From assembly GCF_036346105.1 (NCBI RefSeq), contig NZ_CP107811.1, positions 2,486,501 to 2,550,500 of the forward strand: a stretch of DNA of 64,000 bases, read 5' to 3'. A model generated the notes under the pieces. It was given only the letters and a program-made list of their open reading frames with translations. It did no database searches and was not told where the DNA came from. Positions within the stretch are counted from its first letter, which is position 1. Each line of letters starts with the position of its first letter. A program made the position numbers and the translations under genes. The DNA comes from Streptomyces sp. NBC_00539. GTDB lineage: Bacteria; Actinomycetota; Actinomycetes; Streptomycetales; Streptomycetaceae. Shown in pieces: positions 24,695 through 32,317 of this stretch.

Positions 24695-24955
24695 ATGAGC
24701 GAGTGCACCCACGTTGCCGAACTGCCGCGCCCCGAGCCCGTCCCGCTTGCCCTGACCTGCCCGGAATGTCTGGCGGTCGGCAGCCATCCCGTGCAACTCC
24801 GGATGTGTCTGGGGTGCGGACACGTGGCGTGCTGCGATTCCTCGCCCTACCGGCACGCCACGGCGCACCACCACGAGACGGGCCATCCGGTGATGCGCAG
24901 CTTCGAACCGGGCGAGACGTGGCGGTGGTGTTTTGTCGACGGTTCGATCGTCTGA
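24695..24955 (+). CDS. UBP-type zinc-finger protein
   Basis: 86 residues. A ZnF-UBP domain with CTH near the N-terminus, CPEC, CLGCGHVACC and the His-rich HATAHHHETGHPV binds zinc through paired Cys and His. In eukaryotes this fold binds the ubiquitin C-terminus; in Streptomyces the role is unknown. It is often found next to a Na+/H+ antiporter gene, as here, suggesting a shared function in ion homeostasis (inference). ATG is supported by the leaderless TACGCT box. Confidence 0.92.
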   Translation: MSECTHVAELPRPEPVPLALTCPECLAVGSHPVQLRMCLGCGHVACCDSSPYRHATAHHHETGHPVMRSFEPGETWRWCFVDGSIV

Positions 24956-25098
24956 GGCGGGGTAGGTCAACCCTCCGCCGGTTCCCCCGAATTGGGCCCG
25001 CAGACCCCTAGCCACTGTGTGTACCCGTGGGCTTACCATCGGTCACCGGCCGCAGGAACGGCGGGTGTCCCGGGCACTCCCAGCGGGTGCCGTGAGGG

Positions 25099-25740
25099 GT
25101 GCCGCGACACGATCACCCGGATCGCGATAGCGTCACCGGCGAACAGAGCTCGTACCACCTTGGAGGTGAGGGTGTCCCAGATCGCAGGCGAGCCCGCGAC
25201 CCAGGACTTCGTCGAAGTCCGGCTGCCGGCTGCGGGTGCCTACCTGTCGGTGCTGCGCACGGCGACAGCCGGTCTCGCGGCACGGTTGGACTTCACCCTC
25301 GACGAGATCGAGGACCTCCGCATCGCGGTGGACGAGGCCTGCGCGATCCTGCTCCAGCAGGCCGTGCCCGGCTCCGTCCTCAGCTGTGTGTTCCGGCTGA
25401 TCGACGATTCGCTGGAAGTCACCGTCTCGGCGCCGACCACGGACGGCCGCGCACCCGAGCGCGACACGTTCGCGTGGACGGTGCTGTCCGCCCTCGCCGG
25501 CAAGGTCGAGGCGACGGTCGAGGAGAACCGCACGGTGTGCATCAGCCTTTACAAACAGCGCGGCGCGGGGCCAGGCCCGGCGTGAGCGGCGGGGAGATCC
25601 CGGTGCGGGGCGGGGATCGGCCCCGGGTACGGCATGAGGTCGACGGCGGCATCCCGGAGCAGCAACACGCCCGGCCGCACCCGGCTGACGCGGATGCGGA
25701 AAGCGGCTTTTTGGACTCGGCGGAGCGACGGGCGGGCCCT
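25099..25740 (+). other. Open N-terminal extension of the SigH reading frame overlapping ushX
   Basis: The SigH frame stays open for 214 codons upstream of the ATG at 25741, across the whole of ushX in a different frame. A GTG at 25582 overlaps the ushX stop as GTGA, giving a 331-residue protein by translational coupling. S. coelicolor SigH is reported to exist as several N-terminally different forms, so part of this extension may be translated. The overlap may also be only a by-product of GC-rich codon bias. Confidence 0.5.
25172..25585 (+). CDS. ushX: RsbW-type anti-sigma factor (UshX-like)
   Basis: 137 residues of the GHKL serine-kinase-type anti-sigma family. The N-box is recognisable in DEIEDLRIAVDEACAILLQQA. 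It would bind and hold the SigB-type sigma factor encoded immediately downstream, releasing it when an anti-sigma antagonist binds. In S. coelicolor the equivalent gene precedes sigH, and BldG is a partner. GTG is preceded by GGAGGTGAG. The coding sequence is overlapped in the +1-shifted frame by the open N-terminal extension of the sigma gene. Confidence 0.88.
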   Translation: MSQIAGEPATQDFVEVRLPAAGAYLSVLRTATAGLAARLDFTLDEIEDLRIAVDEACAILLQQAVPGSVLSCVFRLIDDSLEVTVSAPTTDGRAPERDTFAWTVLSALAGKVEATVEENRTVCISLYKQRGAGPGPA

Positions 25741-26577
25741 ATGAGCGAGAACCAGCACGACGAACCACAATCCTCACAGCCACCCGCGGCCGTGGCCCAG
25801 GCGGCTCCGGCGCTGCCGGATCCGCGCGACCGCAGTGGCGCGCGGGCGCTGTTCTTCGAACTGCGGGAGCTGCCCGACGGTTCCCCGGAGCGGGCGGAGC
25901 TGCGCAACCGCCTGGTCCGGATGCACCTGCCGCTGGTGGAGCACCTGGCCCGGCGGTTCCGCAACCGCGGCGAGCCGCTCGACGACCTGACCCAGGTGGC
26001 GACGATCGGCCTGATCAAGTCGGTGGACCGGTTCGACCCGGACCGGGGCGTGGAGTTCTCCACATACGCCACGCCCACGGTCGTCGGCGAGATCAAGCGG
26101 CACTTCCGCGACAAGGGCTGGGCGGTACGGGTGCCCCGGCGCCTGCAGGAGCTGCGGCTCTCGCTGACCACGGCCACGGCGGAACTCTCCCAGCAGCACG
26201 GCCGCTCCCCCACGGTCCACGAGCTGGCGGAGCGGCTCGGGATCTCCGAGGAGGAGGTGCTGGAGGGGCTGGAATCGGCCAATGCCTACAGCACGCTCTC
26301 GCTGGACGTCCCCGACACCGACGACGAGTCGCCGGCGGTCGCGGACACGCTGGGCTCGGAGGACGAGGCGCTGGAGGGCGTCGAGTACCGCGAGTCCCTC
26401 AAACCGCTGCTGGAAGGGCTGCCGCCCAGGGAGAAGCGGATCTTGTTGCTCCGGTTCTTCGGCAACATGACGCAGTCGCAGATCGCCCAGGAGGTCGGCA
26501 TCTCCCAGATGCACGTCTCCCGCCTGCTGGCCCGCACCTTGGCCCAGCTGCGCGACAAGCTCCTCGTGGAGGAGTGA
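25741..26577 (+). CDS. sigH: SigB/SigF-type stress sigma factor (SigH-like)
   Basis: 278 residues from the ATG. Region 2 is LVEHLARRFRNRGEPLDDLTQVATIGLIKSVDRFDP followed by EFSTYATPTVVGEIKRHFRDKGW. Region 3 is ELSQQHGRSPTVHELAERLG and region 4 is the helix-turn-helix MTQSQIAQEVGISQMHVSRLLARTL. Directly downstream of an RsbW-type anti-sigma gene, as for S. coelicolor sigH, a sigma factor for osmotic stress and septation. The ATG has only a weak ribosome-binding site; the alternative coupled GTG is at 25582. It ends 19 bp before the convergent membrane-protein gene. Confidence 0.88.
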   Translation: MSENQHDEPQSSQPPAAVAQAAPALPDPRDRSGARALFFELRELPDGSPERAELRNRLVRMHLPLVEHLARRFRNRGEPLDDLTQVATIGLIKSVDRFDPDRGVEFSTYATPTVVGEIKRHFRDKGWAVRVPRRLQELRLSLTTATAELSQQHGRSPTVHELAERLGISEEEVLEGLESANAYSTLSLDVPDTDDESPAVADTLGSEDEALEGVEYRESLKPLLEGLPPREKRILLLRFFGNMTQSQIAQEVGISQMHVSRLLARTLAQLRDKLLVEE

Positions 26578-26596
26578 GCGGGGAGCCCGGTGGGAC

Positions 26597-27034
26597 TCAG
26601 GCGGCGGGCCCGATGCCCAGCGCCTCGGTCGCCGTCGGGTTCACCAGCAGGACCACGACCGCCAGCGCGGCCGCCGCCAGGGCCACCGCGGCGGCGGTCA
26701 GCGCACCTCCGGCGGTCCACAGCGTCCACGCCACCGGCAGCGCCATCAGCTGGGTGATCAACGCCGGGCCCCGGCTCCACCGGCGGCCCAGGCGCAGCCC
26801 CCGCGCCGCGATCAGCGGCAGCGCGGCGAGCGCGAGCAGGGTCAGGCCGCCGGTCTCTGACTGCTGCGCGGAGTCGACGTGGCCTGCGACGCCGACGAAC
26901 AGCAGGTAGCCGCCGAGGCCGGCCAGGGCCAGACCCTGGAGCGCGCACAGGACGGCGGCGGCGGTCAGCCGGCCGGGCAGCGCGGCGGCGGGCGCGTCGG
27001 GGGCCGGGGCATTCGGGGTCGGCTTCTCACTCAC
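26597..27034 (-). CDS. Small integral membrane protein
   Basis: 145 residues. An Ala/Pro-rich cytoplasmic N-terminus precedes about four hydrophobic helices (AAAVLCALQGLALAGLGGYL, TLLALAALPLIAARGL, ALITQLMALPVAWTLW, ALAAAALAVVVLLV). No catalytic motif. The GTG start VSEKPTP is chosen because upstream sequence runs into the kinase promoter. Function unknown; conserved position between the SigH-type gene and the lipid kinase is recalled from other Streptomyces. Confidence 0.78.
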   Translation of the reverse strand: MSEKPTPNAPAPDAPAAALPGRLTAAAVLCALQGLALAGLGGYLLFVGVAGHVDSAQQSETGGLTLLALAALPLIAARGLRLGRRWSRGPALITQLMALPVAWTLWTAGGALTAAAVALAAAALAVVVLLVNPTATEALGIGPAA

Positions 27035-27118
27035 TCCAGCAGGGTAGCCGCGCGCCGCCCGCGCCGGGGCGGACGGTGCCCGGGGACGGGCAGTATGGGC
27101 CGCCTCCGAGCGGGTGGG

Positions 27119-27124
27119 TAGGCT
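27119..27124 (+). promoter_or_regulatory. -10 box of a probable leaderless promoter
   Basis: TAGGCT ends 7 nt before the ATG of the lipid kinase gene. Confidence 0.6.
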
Positions 27125-27131
27125 GGCGCTC

Positions 27132-28097
27132 ATGCGTGCACTTCTCGTGGCCAATCCAGCAGCGACGACCACCAGTGCGCGTACGCGTGACGTCCTGACC
27201 CACGCCCTGGCCAGTGAGATGAAGCTGGAGGCGGTGACCACCGAGTACCGGGGTCACGCCCGTGACCTGGGACGCAAGGCGGCCCACGAGGGTCTGGACC
27301 TCGTCGTGGCCCTGGGCGGCGACGGCACGGTCAACGAGGTGGTCAACGGCCTCCTGCACGACGGGCCCGACCCGGACCGGCTGCCGGGGCTCGCGGTGGT
27401 CCCGGGCGGTTCGACGAACGTGTTCGCCCGCGCGCTCGGACTGCCCAACGACGCGGTCGAGGCGACCGGCGCCCTGCTGGACGCGCTGCGGGAACGGCGC
27501 GAGCGCACGGTGGGTCTGGGTCTGGCGGCCGGGGCCCCCGGCACGGAGGACGAGTCCGTCCCGGCGCGCTGGTTCACCTTCTGCGCGGGCTTCGGTTTCG
27601 ACGCCGGGGTCGTGGGCAGGGTCGAGCAGCAGCGGGAACGCGGCAAGCGTTCGACGCACGCCCTGTACGTACGACAGCTCGTGCGCCAGTTCCTCGACGA
27701 ACCCAACCGGCGGCACGGAACGGTCACCCTGGAGCGGCCCGGCGAGGAGCCCGTGCGGGACCTGGTGCTGTCGATAGTCTGCAACACCTCGCCCTGGACC
27801 TACCTGGGGAACCGTCCCCTGTACGCCTCCCCCGACGCGTCGTTCGATACCGCACTTGACGTATTGGCGCTGGACCGTTTGTCAACTCCGGCGGTCGCCA
27901 AGTACGCCACTCAGCTCCTGACCTCGACTCCTGAGCGCGGTCCACAGGGCAAGCACGCGGTGACTCTGCACGATCTGACCGACTTCACCTTGCATTCGAA
28001 GGTTCCGCTCCCCTTCCAGATGGACGGGGACCACCTGGGATTGCGGACCAGCGTTCGGTTCACAGGCGTTCGCCGTGCACTGCGTGTGATTGTGTGA
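27132..28097 (+). CDS. Diacylglycerol/sphingosine kinase-like lipid kinase
   Basis: 321 residues. Has the DAGK catalytic motifs: ALLVANPAA at the start, LVVALGGDGTVNEVVNGL (GGDGT nucleotide-binding loop) and VVPGGSTNVFARALGLP, with a C-terminal beta-rich substrate domain ending FQMDGDHLG. It phosphorylates a lipid alcohol at the membrane surface; the exact substrate is unknown. ATG is supported by a leaderless -10 box. It is followed by the long wblE leader. Confidence 0.91.
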   Translation: MRALLVANPAATTTSARTRDVLTHALASEMKLEAVTTEYRGHARDLGRKAAHEGLDLVVALGGDGTVNEVVNGLLHDGPDPDRLPGLAVVPGGSTNVFARALGLPNDAVEATGALLDALRERRERTVGLGLAAGAPGTEDESVPARWFTFCAGFGFDAGVVGRVEQQRERGKRSTHALYVRQLVRQFLDEPNRRHGTVTLERPGEEPVRDLVLSIVCNTSPWTYLGNRPLYASPDASFDTALDVLALDRLSTPAVAKYATQLLTSTPERGPQGKHAVTLHDLTDFTLHSKVPLPFQMDGDHLGLRTSVRFTGVRRALRVIV

Positions 28098-28419
28098 GTA
28101 GAAGAGCTAAAAATCCTTTCACTCGAACGTTTACACGCCGGTACACCCCCAGGAACTAGGGCTGTGACCTAGTCGACACCGACGAATCCAAAAAAACTTT
28201 CCGGAAGGGGTTGTATCCCCGTCCGAGGTTTGCGAATCTCTACATGGCGATCGGGACAGCCCGCACAACCCGGCACCCACACAGACCGCCAGAACCCCAC
28301 CACGAATCTTCGGACCCCCCAGTCGTCTTCTGGGGGCCAGCCCTTCCCTCACGGGGGGATTCGTGAAAGCGTTCACATTCACAAGCCACCTGTTCGCAAT
28401 ACAAGGAGATGGAGCAGCC
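28098..28419 (+). promoter_or_regulatory. wblE upstream region and structured leader
   Basis: 322 bp, AT-richer than the genes around it. Contains a dyad CTAGG-GCTGTGA-CCTAG near 28156-28172, GGGG-TTGTAT-CCCC near 28208-28221, and a perfect hairpin CCCCCAG-TCGTCTT-CTGGGGG at 28316-28336 that would lie in the 5' untranslated RNA. No promoter consensus was firmly assigned. No other gene is seen. Confidence 0.5.
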
Positions 28420-28677
28420 ATGGACTGGCGTCACAACGCCGTTTGCCGCGAGGAAGACCCGGAGCTCTTCTTCCCCATCGGCAACACCGGTCCTGCGCTG
28501 CTGCAGATCGAGGAAGCCAAGGCCGTCTGCCGCCGTTGCCCCGTCATGGAGCAGTGCCTGCAGTGGGCGCTCGAGTCCGGTCAGGACTCCGGCGTCTGGG
28601 GCGGTCTCAGCGAGGACGAGCGCCGCGCCATGAAGCGCCGCGCCGCTCGCAACCGGGCGCGCAACGCCAGCGCCTGA
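28420..28677 (+). CDS. wblE: WhiB-like iron-sulfur regulator WblE
   Basis: 85 residues. The four [4Fe-4S]-binding cysteines are C9, C37, C40 and C46 (C-x27-C-x2-C-x5-C), followed by GVWGGL at 58-63 and a basic C-terminus KRRAARNRARN, all typical of Wbl proteins. The start M-D-W-R-H-N-A-V-C-R-E-E-D-P-E-L-F matches WblE (the WhiB2/WhiB1 group) very closely. Wbl proteins bind the principal sigma factor and sense redox or nitric oxide. WblE is conserved and is thought to be essential or nearly so in Streptomyces. A Met 19 codons upstream is possible but not in the family pattern; AAGGAG precedes the chosen ATG. Confidence 0.96.
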   Translation: MDWRHNAVCREEDPELFFPIGNTGPALLQIEEAKAVCRRCPVMEQCLQWALESGQDSGVWGGLSEDERRAMKRRAARNRARNASA

Positions 28678-28742
28678 CATCGACTTTCGAGCCTCGAGCC
28701 GCAGCGCGTAGAACCCTGAGAAGCGCTCAGCAACGTGCTCTT

Positions 28743-28776
28743 GAGCCCCGGACCGGGAACCATCGGTCCGGGGCTC
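28743..28776. terminator. Bidirectional terminator between wblE and the sensor kinase
   Basis: GAGCCCCGGACCG (28743-28755) and CGGTCCGGGGCTC (28764-28776) form a perfect 13-bp stem with an 8-nt loop between the convergent genes. Confidence 0.88.
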
Positions 28777-28848
28777 AGTGCTGTGCGGGGCAGGTTCCGT
28801 AACCCTGAGTAAGGGTGCGGTCGCTGCGCTGCGTTACCGTCGGTCGCC

Positions 28849-30327
28849 CTACTTCTGCGGGCTGGCGGGGATGTCGAGGACGACCCGGGTGCCGCGCGGC
28901 TCGGCCCGGACCATGTCGAACGTGCCGCCGAGCTCTCCCTCGACCAGGGTGCGCACGATCTGGAGCCCGAGGTTGCCGGCCCGCTGCGGGTCGAAGCCCT
29001 CGGGCAGACCGCATCCGTCGTCCAGCACCTTGATCAGCAGCCGCGCATCGGCGCGGCCGGTGCCCGAGCGGGCTGCGGACACCTCGACCGTGCCGCCCTC
29101 CCCCTGGGTGAAGGCGTGCTCCAGGGCGTTCTGCAGGACCTCGGTCAGCACCATCGACAGCGGAGTGGCTACCTCCGCGTCCAGGATCCCGAACCGGCCG
29201 GTGCGCCGGCAGGCGACCTTGCCCGGCGAGATCTCGGCGACCATCGCGATGACCCGGTCGGCGATCTCGTCGAACTCCACGCGCTCGTCCAGGTTCTGGG
29301 AGAGCGTCTCGTGCACGATCGCGATCGAACCGACGCGCCGCACGGCCTCGTTCAGCGCCTCGCGGCCCTGGGGCGAATCCATCCTGCGGGCCTGGAGGCG
29401 CAGGAGCGCGGCCACCGTCTGGAGGTTGTTCTTCACCCGGTGGTGGATCTCCCGGATGGTCGCGTCCTTGGTGATCAGTTCACGTTCGCGACGGCGCAGT
29501 TCGGTGACGTCGCGGCACAGCACCAGGGAACCGATGCGGGTGCCCTTGGGCTTGAGCGGGATGGCGCGCAGCTGGATCACCCCGCCGTTGCCCTCGATCT
29601 CCGTCTCGCGCGGGGCCCAGCCGCTGGCCAGCTTCACCAGGGCCTCGTCCACCGGGCCGCGCGAGGGCGCCAGTTCGGCGGTGGTGGTGCCCAGGTGCTG
29701 GCCGACCAGGTCGGAGGCGAGCCCGAGGCGGTGATAGGCGGAGAGCGCGTTCGGGGACGCGTACGTCACCACGCCCTCGGCGTCGAGCCGGATCAACCCG
29801 TCCCCGACGCGCGGGGAGGCGTCCATGTCGACCTGCTGGCCGGGGAAGGGGAAGGAGCCCGCCGCGATCATCTGGGCCAGGTCGGAGGCGGACTGGAGGT
29901 AGGTGAGCTCCAGCCGGCTCGGTGTACGCACGGTGAGCAGGTTGGTGTTGCGGGCGATCACTCCGAGTACGCGGCCCTCGCGCCGTACGGGGATCGACTC
30001 GACGCGCACCGGGACCTCCTCGCGCCACTCCGGGTCGCCCTCGCGGACGATCCGGCCCTCGTCGAGGGCGGCGTCGAGGAGCGGGCGGCGGCCGCGCGGC
30101 ACCAGGTGGCCGACCATGTCGTCCTGGTACGAGGTGGGGCCGGTGTTCGGGCGCATCTGCGCGACCGAGACGTAGCGGGTGCCATCGAGGGTGGGGACCC
30201 AGAGCACGAGGTCCGCGAAGGACAGGTCGGAGAGCAGCTGCCACTCCGAGACCAGCAGGTGCAGCCACTCCAGGTCGGTTTCACTGAGAGCGGTGTGCTG
30301 GCGTACGAGGTCGTTCATGGAGGGCAC
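28849..30327 (-). CDS. PdtaS-like soluble sensor histidine kinase
   Basis: 492 residues, no membrane segment. An N-terminal GAF-like domain (residues of about 10-150), a PAS domain (about 170-280, VGDGLIRLDAEGVVTYASPNA), then a HisKA_2 dimerisation domain with phospho-accepting His in IREIHHRVKNNLQTVAALL and an HATPase_c domain (LTEVLQNALEHAF, DDGCGLPEGF, NLGLQIVRTLV). Matches mycobacterial PdtaS, which partners an ANTAR antiterminator regulator; no partner is encoded nearby. GTG at 30327 is preferred because TACGCT lies 6 nt upstream, a leaderless arrangement; an ATG three codons later is possible. Confidence 0.92.
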   Translation of the reverse strand: MPSMNDLVRQHTALSETDLEWLHLLVSEWQLLSDLSFADLVLWVPTLDGTRYVSVAQMRPNTGPTSYQDDMVGHLVPRGRRPLLDAALDEGRIVREGDPEWREEVPVRVESIPVRREGRVLGVIARNTNLLTVRTPSRLELTYLQSASDLAQMIAAGSFPFPGQQVDMDASPRVGDGLIRLDAEGVVTYASPNALSAYHRLGLASDLVGQHLGTTTAELAPSRGPVDEALVKLASGWAPRETEIEGNGGVIQLRAIPLKPKGTRIGSLVLCRDVTELRRRERELITKDATIREIHHRVKNNLQTVAALLRLQARRMDSPQGREALNEAVRRVGSIAIVHETLSQNLDERVEFDEIADRVIAMVAEISPGKVACRRTGRFGILDAEVATPLSMVLTEVLQNALEHAFTQGEGGTVEVSAARSGTGRADARLLIKVLDDGCGLPEGFDPQRAGNLGLQIVRTLVEGELGGTFDMVRAEPRGTRVVLDIPASPQK

Positions 30328-30714
30328 GGGGCGAGCGTACCCCGGGTATGGCCATGACTTTCCCCACGGCGAATACCAGGGAGTATCCAGGAGGGCCCTG
30401 CTCCGCGTACTGTTGGAGGAAGTGACGGGATTACAACCCCTGTCCTTGGATGGACAGGACAGATTGGTCTAGTCCACAATGGTTTAAGCTTCCGCCCTCC
30501 CCGCACAGGAGGACGGATCGAGGTAAGCCGCGCGCTCTGCCCTGACCGCGCAGGCCCCTCCCACCGGCCGCCGGGAACCGCACACCCGCCGGCCGTAAGT
30601 ACTCCGGGCTACGGTGCCGGGCGGGCTGAGGGTCCCGTCCTGCACCGTGGCCCAGAGGAAACACGACGACCCCGGGCAAGACCGTGGCGCGGAGGAAGCA
30701 CTCCCCGCGGACCC
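30328..30714. other. 387-bp intergenic region with an orphan DasR-box candidate
   Basis: No gene was found. It holds the kinase promoter, a 7-bp hairpin CCTGTCC-TTGGAT-GGACAGG at 30439-30458, a dre-like site at 30463-30478, and a GC-rich stretch up to the TetR 3' end. GGAGGACGG at 30509 resembles a ribosome-binding site but no start codon follows at the right distance. Confidence 0.55.
30463..30478. promoter_or_regulatory. Candidate DasR-binding site (dre), orphan
   Basis: ATTGGTCTAGTCCACA matches the dre consensus (A[C/G]TGGTCTAGACCA[C/G]T) at most positions. It lies 136 bp upstream of the sensor kinase start and not near any other gene start. Confidence 0.6.
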
Positions 30715-31308
30715 CTACCCCGGCCAGGCCCGCATCGCCGTCTCCGCGACCGCTTCCAGCTCCTCGCGGCCCGCCCCGTCGCGCGCCTGCTGGGACATCC
30801 CCTGGAGCACCGCCCCGACGTAGCGGGCGAGTGCCCTCGCGTCCGTGCCGACGGGCAGCGCACCGGTGGCGACGTCCGCCGCGATCCGGCTCTCGAAGGT
30901 CGCCAGGTTCTCGTTGCGCCGCTCCCGCAGGGCCTCGGCCACCTCGTCCGAGGTGGTGTTGATCGCCGCGCTGATGACCAGGCAGCCCTTGGGGTGGGCC
31001 GGATCGGTGTAGATGTCGGCGGCCTCGCGCAGCACGCGGCGTACGGCCGCGGCGGCGGTGGGCTCCTCGGCGAGGGCGACGGCCGCGAAGCCGCCGTACC
31101 GGCCGCCGTAGGCGGTGACGACCTCCTCGAAGAGCGTGCGCTTGTCGCCGAAGGCCGCGTAGAGGCTGGGCGCGCCGATGCCCAGCTCCCGGGTGAGGTC
31201 GGCGATGGAGGTCGCCTCGTAGCCGCGCTCCCAGAAGACGCGCAAGGCCGTGTCGAGGGCGGCGTCGCGGTCGAAGGAGCGGGGCCTGCCGCGCTGTCCG
31301 GTCACCAT
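30715..31308 (-). CDS. TetR/AcrR-family repressor
   Basis: 197 residues from the ATG at 31308 (a GTG two codons earlier is also possible). N-terminal HTH: FDRDAALDTALRVFWERGYEATSIADLTRELGIGAPSLYAAFGDKRTLF. Ligand domain includes HPKGCLVISAA and ARALARYVGAVLQGMSQQARDGA, of the kind common in repressors of divergent reductase genes. It is divergent from an SDR gene; paired TAGCG-type sites lie between them. A -10-like TATAGA is on the minus strand inside the first site, consistent with autorepression. Confidence 0.92.
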   Translation of the reverse strand: MVTGQRGRPRSFDRDAALDTALRVFWERGYEATSIADLTRELGIGAPSLYAAFGDKRTLFEEVVTAYGGRYGGFAAVALAEEPTAAAAVRRVLREAADIYTDPAHPKGCLVISAAINTTSDEVAEALRERRNENLATFESRIAADVATGALPVGTDARALARYVGAVLQGMSQQARDGAGREELEAVAETAMRAWPG

Positions 31309-31320
31309 GCGCACATTCTA

Positions 31321-31369
31321 TAGCGGCCATTAGGAAATCTGTTACGGTTCCTTCTGTAGCGATCACTAG
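31321..31369. promoter_or_regulatory. Paired TetR operator candidates
   Basis: TAGCGGCCATTAG (31321-31333) and TAGCGATCACTAG (31357-31369) are near-identical and each is a near-palindrome (TAGYGATCRCTA). They are 36 bp apart in the divergent TetR-SDR promoter region, and the first overlaps the TetR -10. Confidence 0.65.
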
Positions 31370-31391
31370 AGATTTTGGAAGGGGGCGCGTC

Positions 31392-32153
31392 ATGGGCGTG
31401 CTCGAGGGGAAGACGGCTCTGGTCACGGGTGGCAGCCGGGGCATCGGCCGGGCCGTGTCCCGGCGCTTGGCGCGGGACGGGGCGCTGGTCGCGGTGCACT
31501 ACGGCCACGACGGGGAGGCCGCGCGGGAGACGGTCGCCTCGATCGAGGCGGAGGGCGGCCGGGCCTTCGCGATCGGGGCGGAGCTGGGGGTCCCGGGCGA
31601 CGCGCGGGCGCTGTGGGCCGCGTACGACTCCCACCCGGGGGCGGAGGAGGGGCTGGACATCCTGGTCAACAACGCGGGGGCCGCGGACTTCGCGGGGATC
31701 GAGGACACGGACGAGGAGACCTACGACCGCGCGCACGCGCTCAACGCGAAGGCGCCGTTCTTCGTGATCAAGCACGGGCTGTCGCGCCTGCGGGACGGGG
31801 GCCGGATCGTCAACGTGACGGGCACGCCGGACCTCGCGCTGCCGGCGATCCTGGCGACGATCACGGCCAAGGGGGCGGTGAACGCGCTGACGGTGTCACT
31901 GGCCGCGGCGCTCGCGCCGCGCGGCATCACCGTCAACTCGGTGGGTCCGGGCGTCATCGAAACCGACCTCAACGCGGGCTGGCTGGCCGACCCGGCCGCC
32001 CGCGCGCACGTATCGGCCCGCTCGGTCTTCGGTCGGACCGGCACGGCGGAGGAGGTCGCGGACATCGTCGCCTTCCTGGCCTCGCCGGACTCCCGCTGGA
32101 TGACGGGCAAGCACCTGGACGCGACGGGCGGCCTCCAGCTCGCGCTGCTGTAG
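31392..32153 (+). CDS. SDR-family protein lacking the canonical Ser-Tyr catalytic pair
   Basis: 253 residues. The Rossmann motif TGGSRGIGR (12-20) and structural NNAG (93-96) are intact, and the conserved Asn is present (N118). However, the active-site Tyr of YxxxK is Thr156 (T-I-T-A-K, Lys160 kept) and the catalytic Ser position 13 residues earlier is Thr143. The protein may thus bind NAD(P) without normal dehydrogenase chemistry, or use other residues. It is divergently transcribed from a TetR repressor with shared operator-like sites. The ATG start has GGAAGGGGG upstream. Confidence 0.87.
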   Translation: MGVLEGKTALVTGGSRGIGRAVSRRLARDGALVAVHYGHDGEAARETVASIEAEGGRAFAIGAELGVPGDARALWAAYDSHPGAEEGLDILVNNAGAADFAGIEDTDEETYDRAHALNAKAPFFVIKHGLSRLRDGGRIVNVTGTPDLALPAILATITAKGAVNALTVSLAAALAPRGITVNSVGPGVIETDLNAGWLADPAARAHVSARSVFGRTGTAEEVADIVAFLASPDSRWMTGKHLDATGGLQLALL

Positions 32154-32274
32154 GCGGCCGCCGCGGGGGCCGTCGGGACCGCGCCGAGAGCCGCGCCGAG
32201 AGGCCGCCGGACGGGGATCGGATCACCATGGAAGAGGGGCGCAAGGCCCGCCACGAACGGGTCGATTCTGCTAG

Positions 32275-32290
32275 ATTGGTCTATACCACA
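32275..32290. promoter_or_regulatory. DasR-binding site (dre) upstream of nagB
   Basis: ATTGGTCTATACCACA, a near-palindromic match to the dre consensus, ends 27 bp before the nagB start. The GntR repressor DasR, encoded at 38165, would bind here and release on glucosamine-6-phosphate (known for DasR). Confidence 0.85.
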
Positions 32291-32317
32291 TCACCTCTCC
32301 AGATCGGCAGGCCCCGC

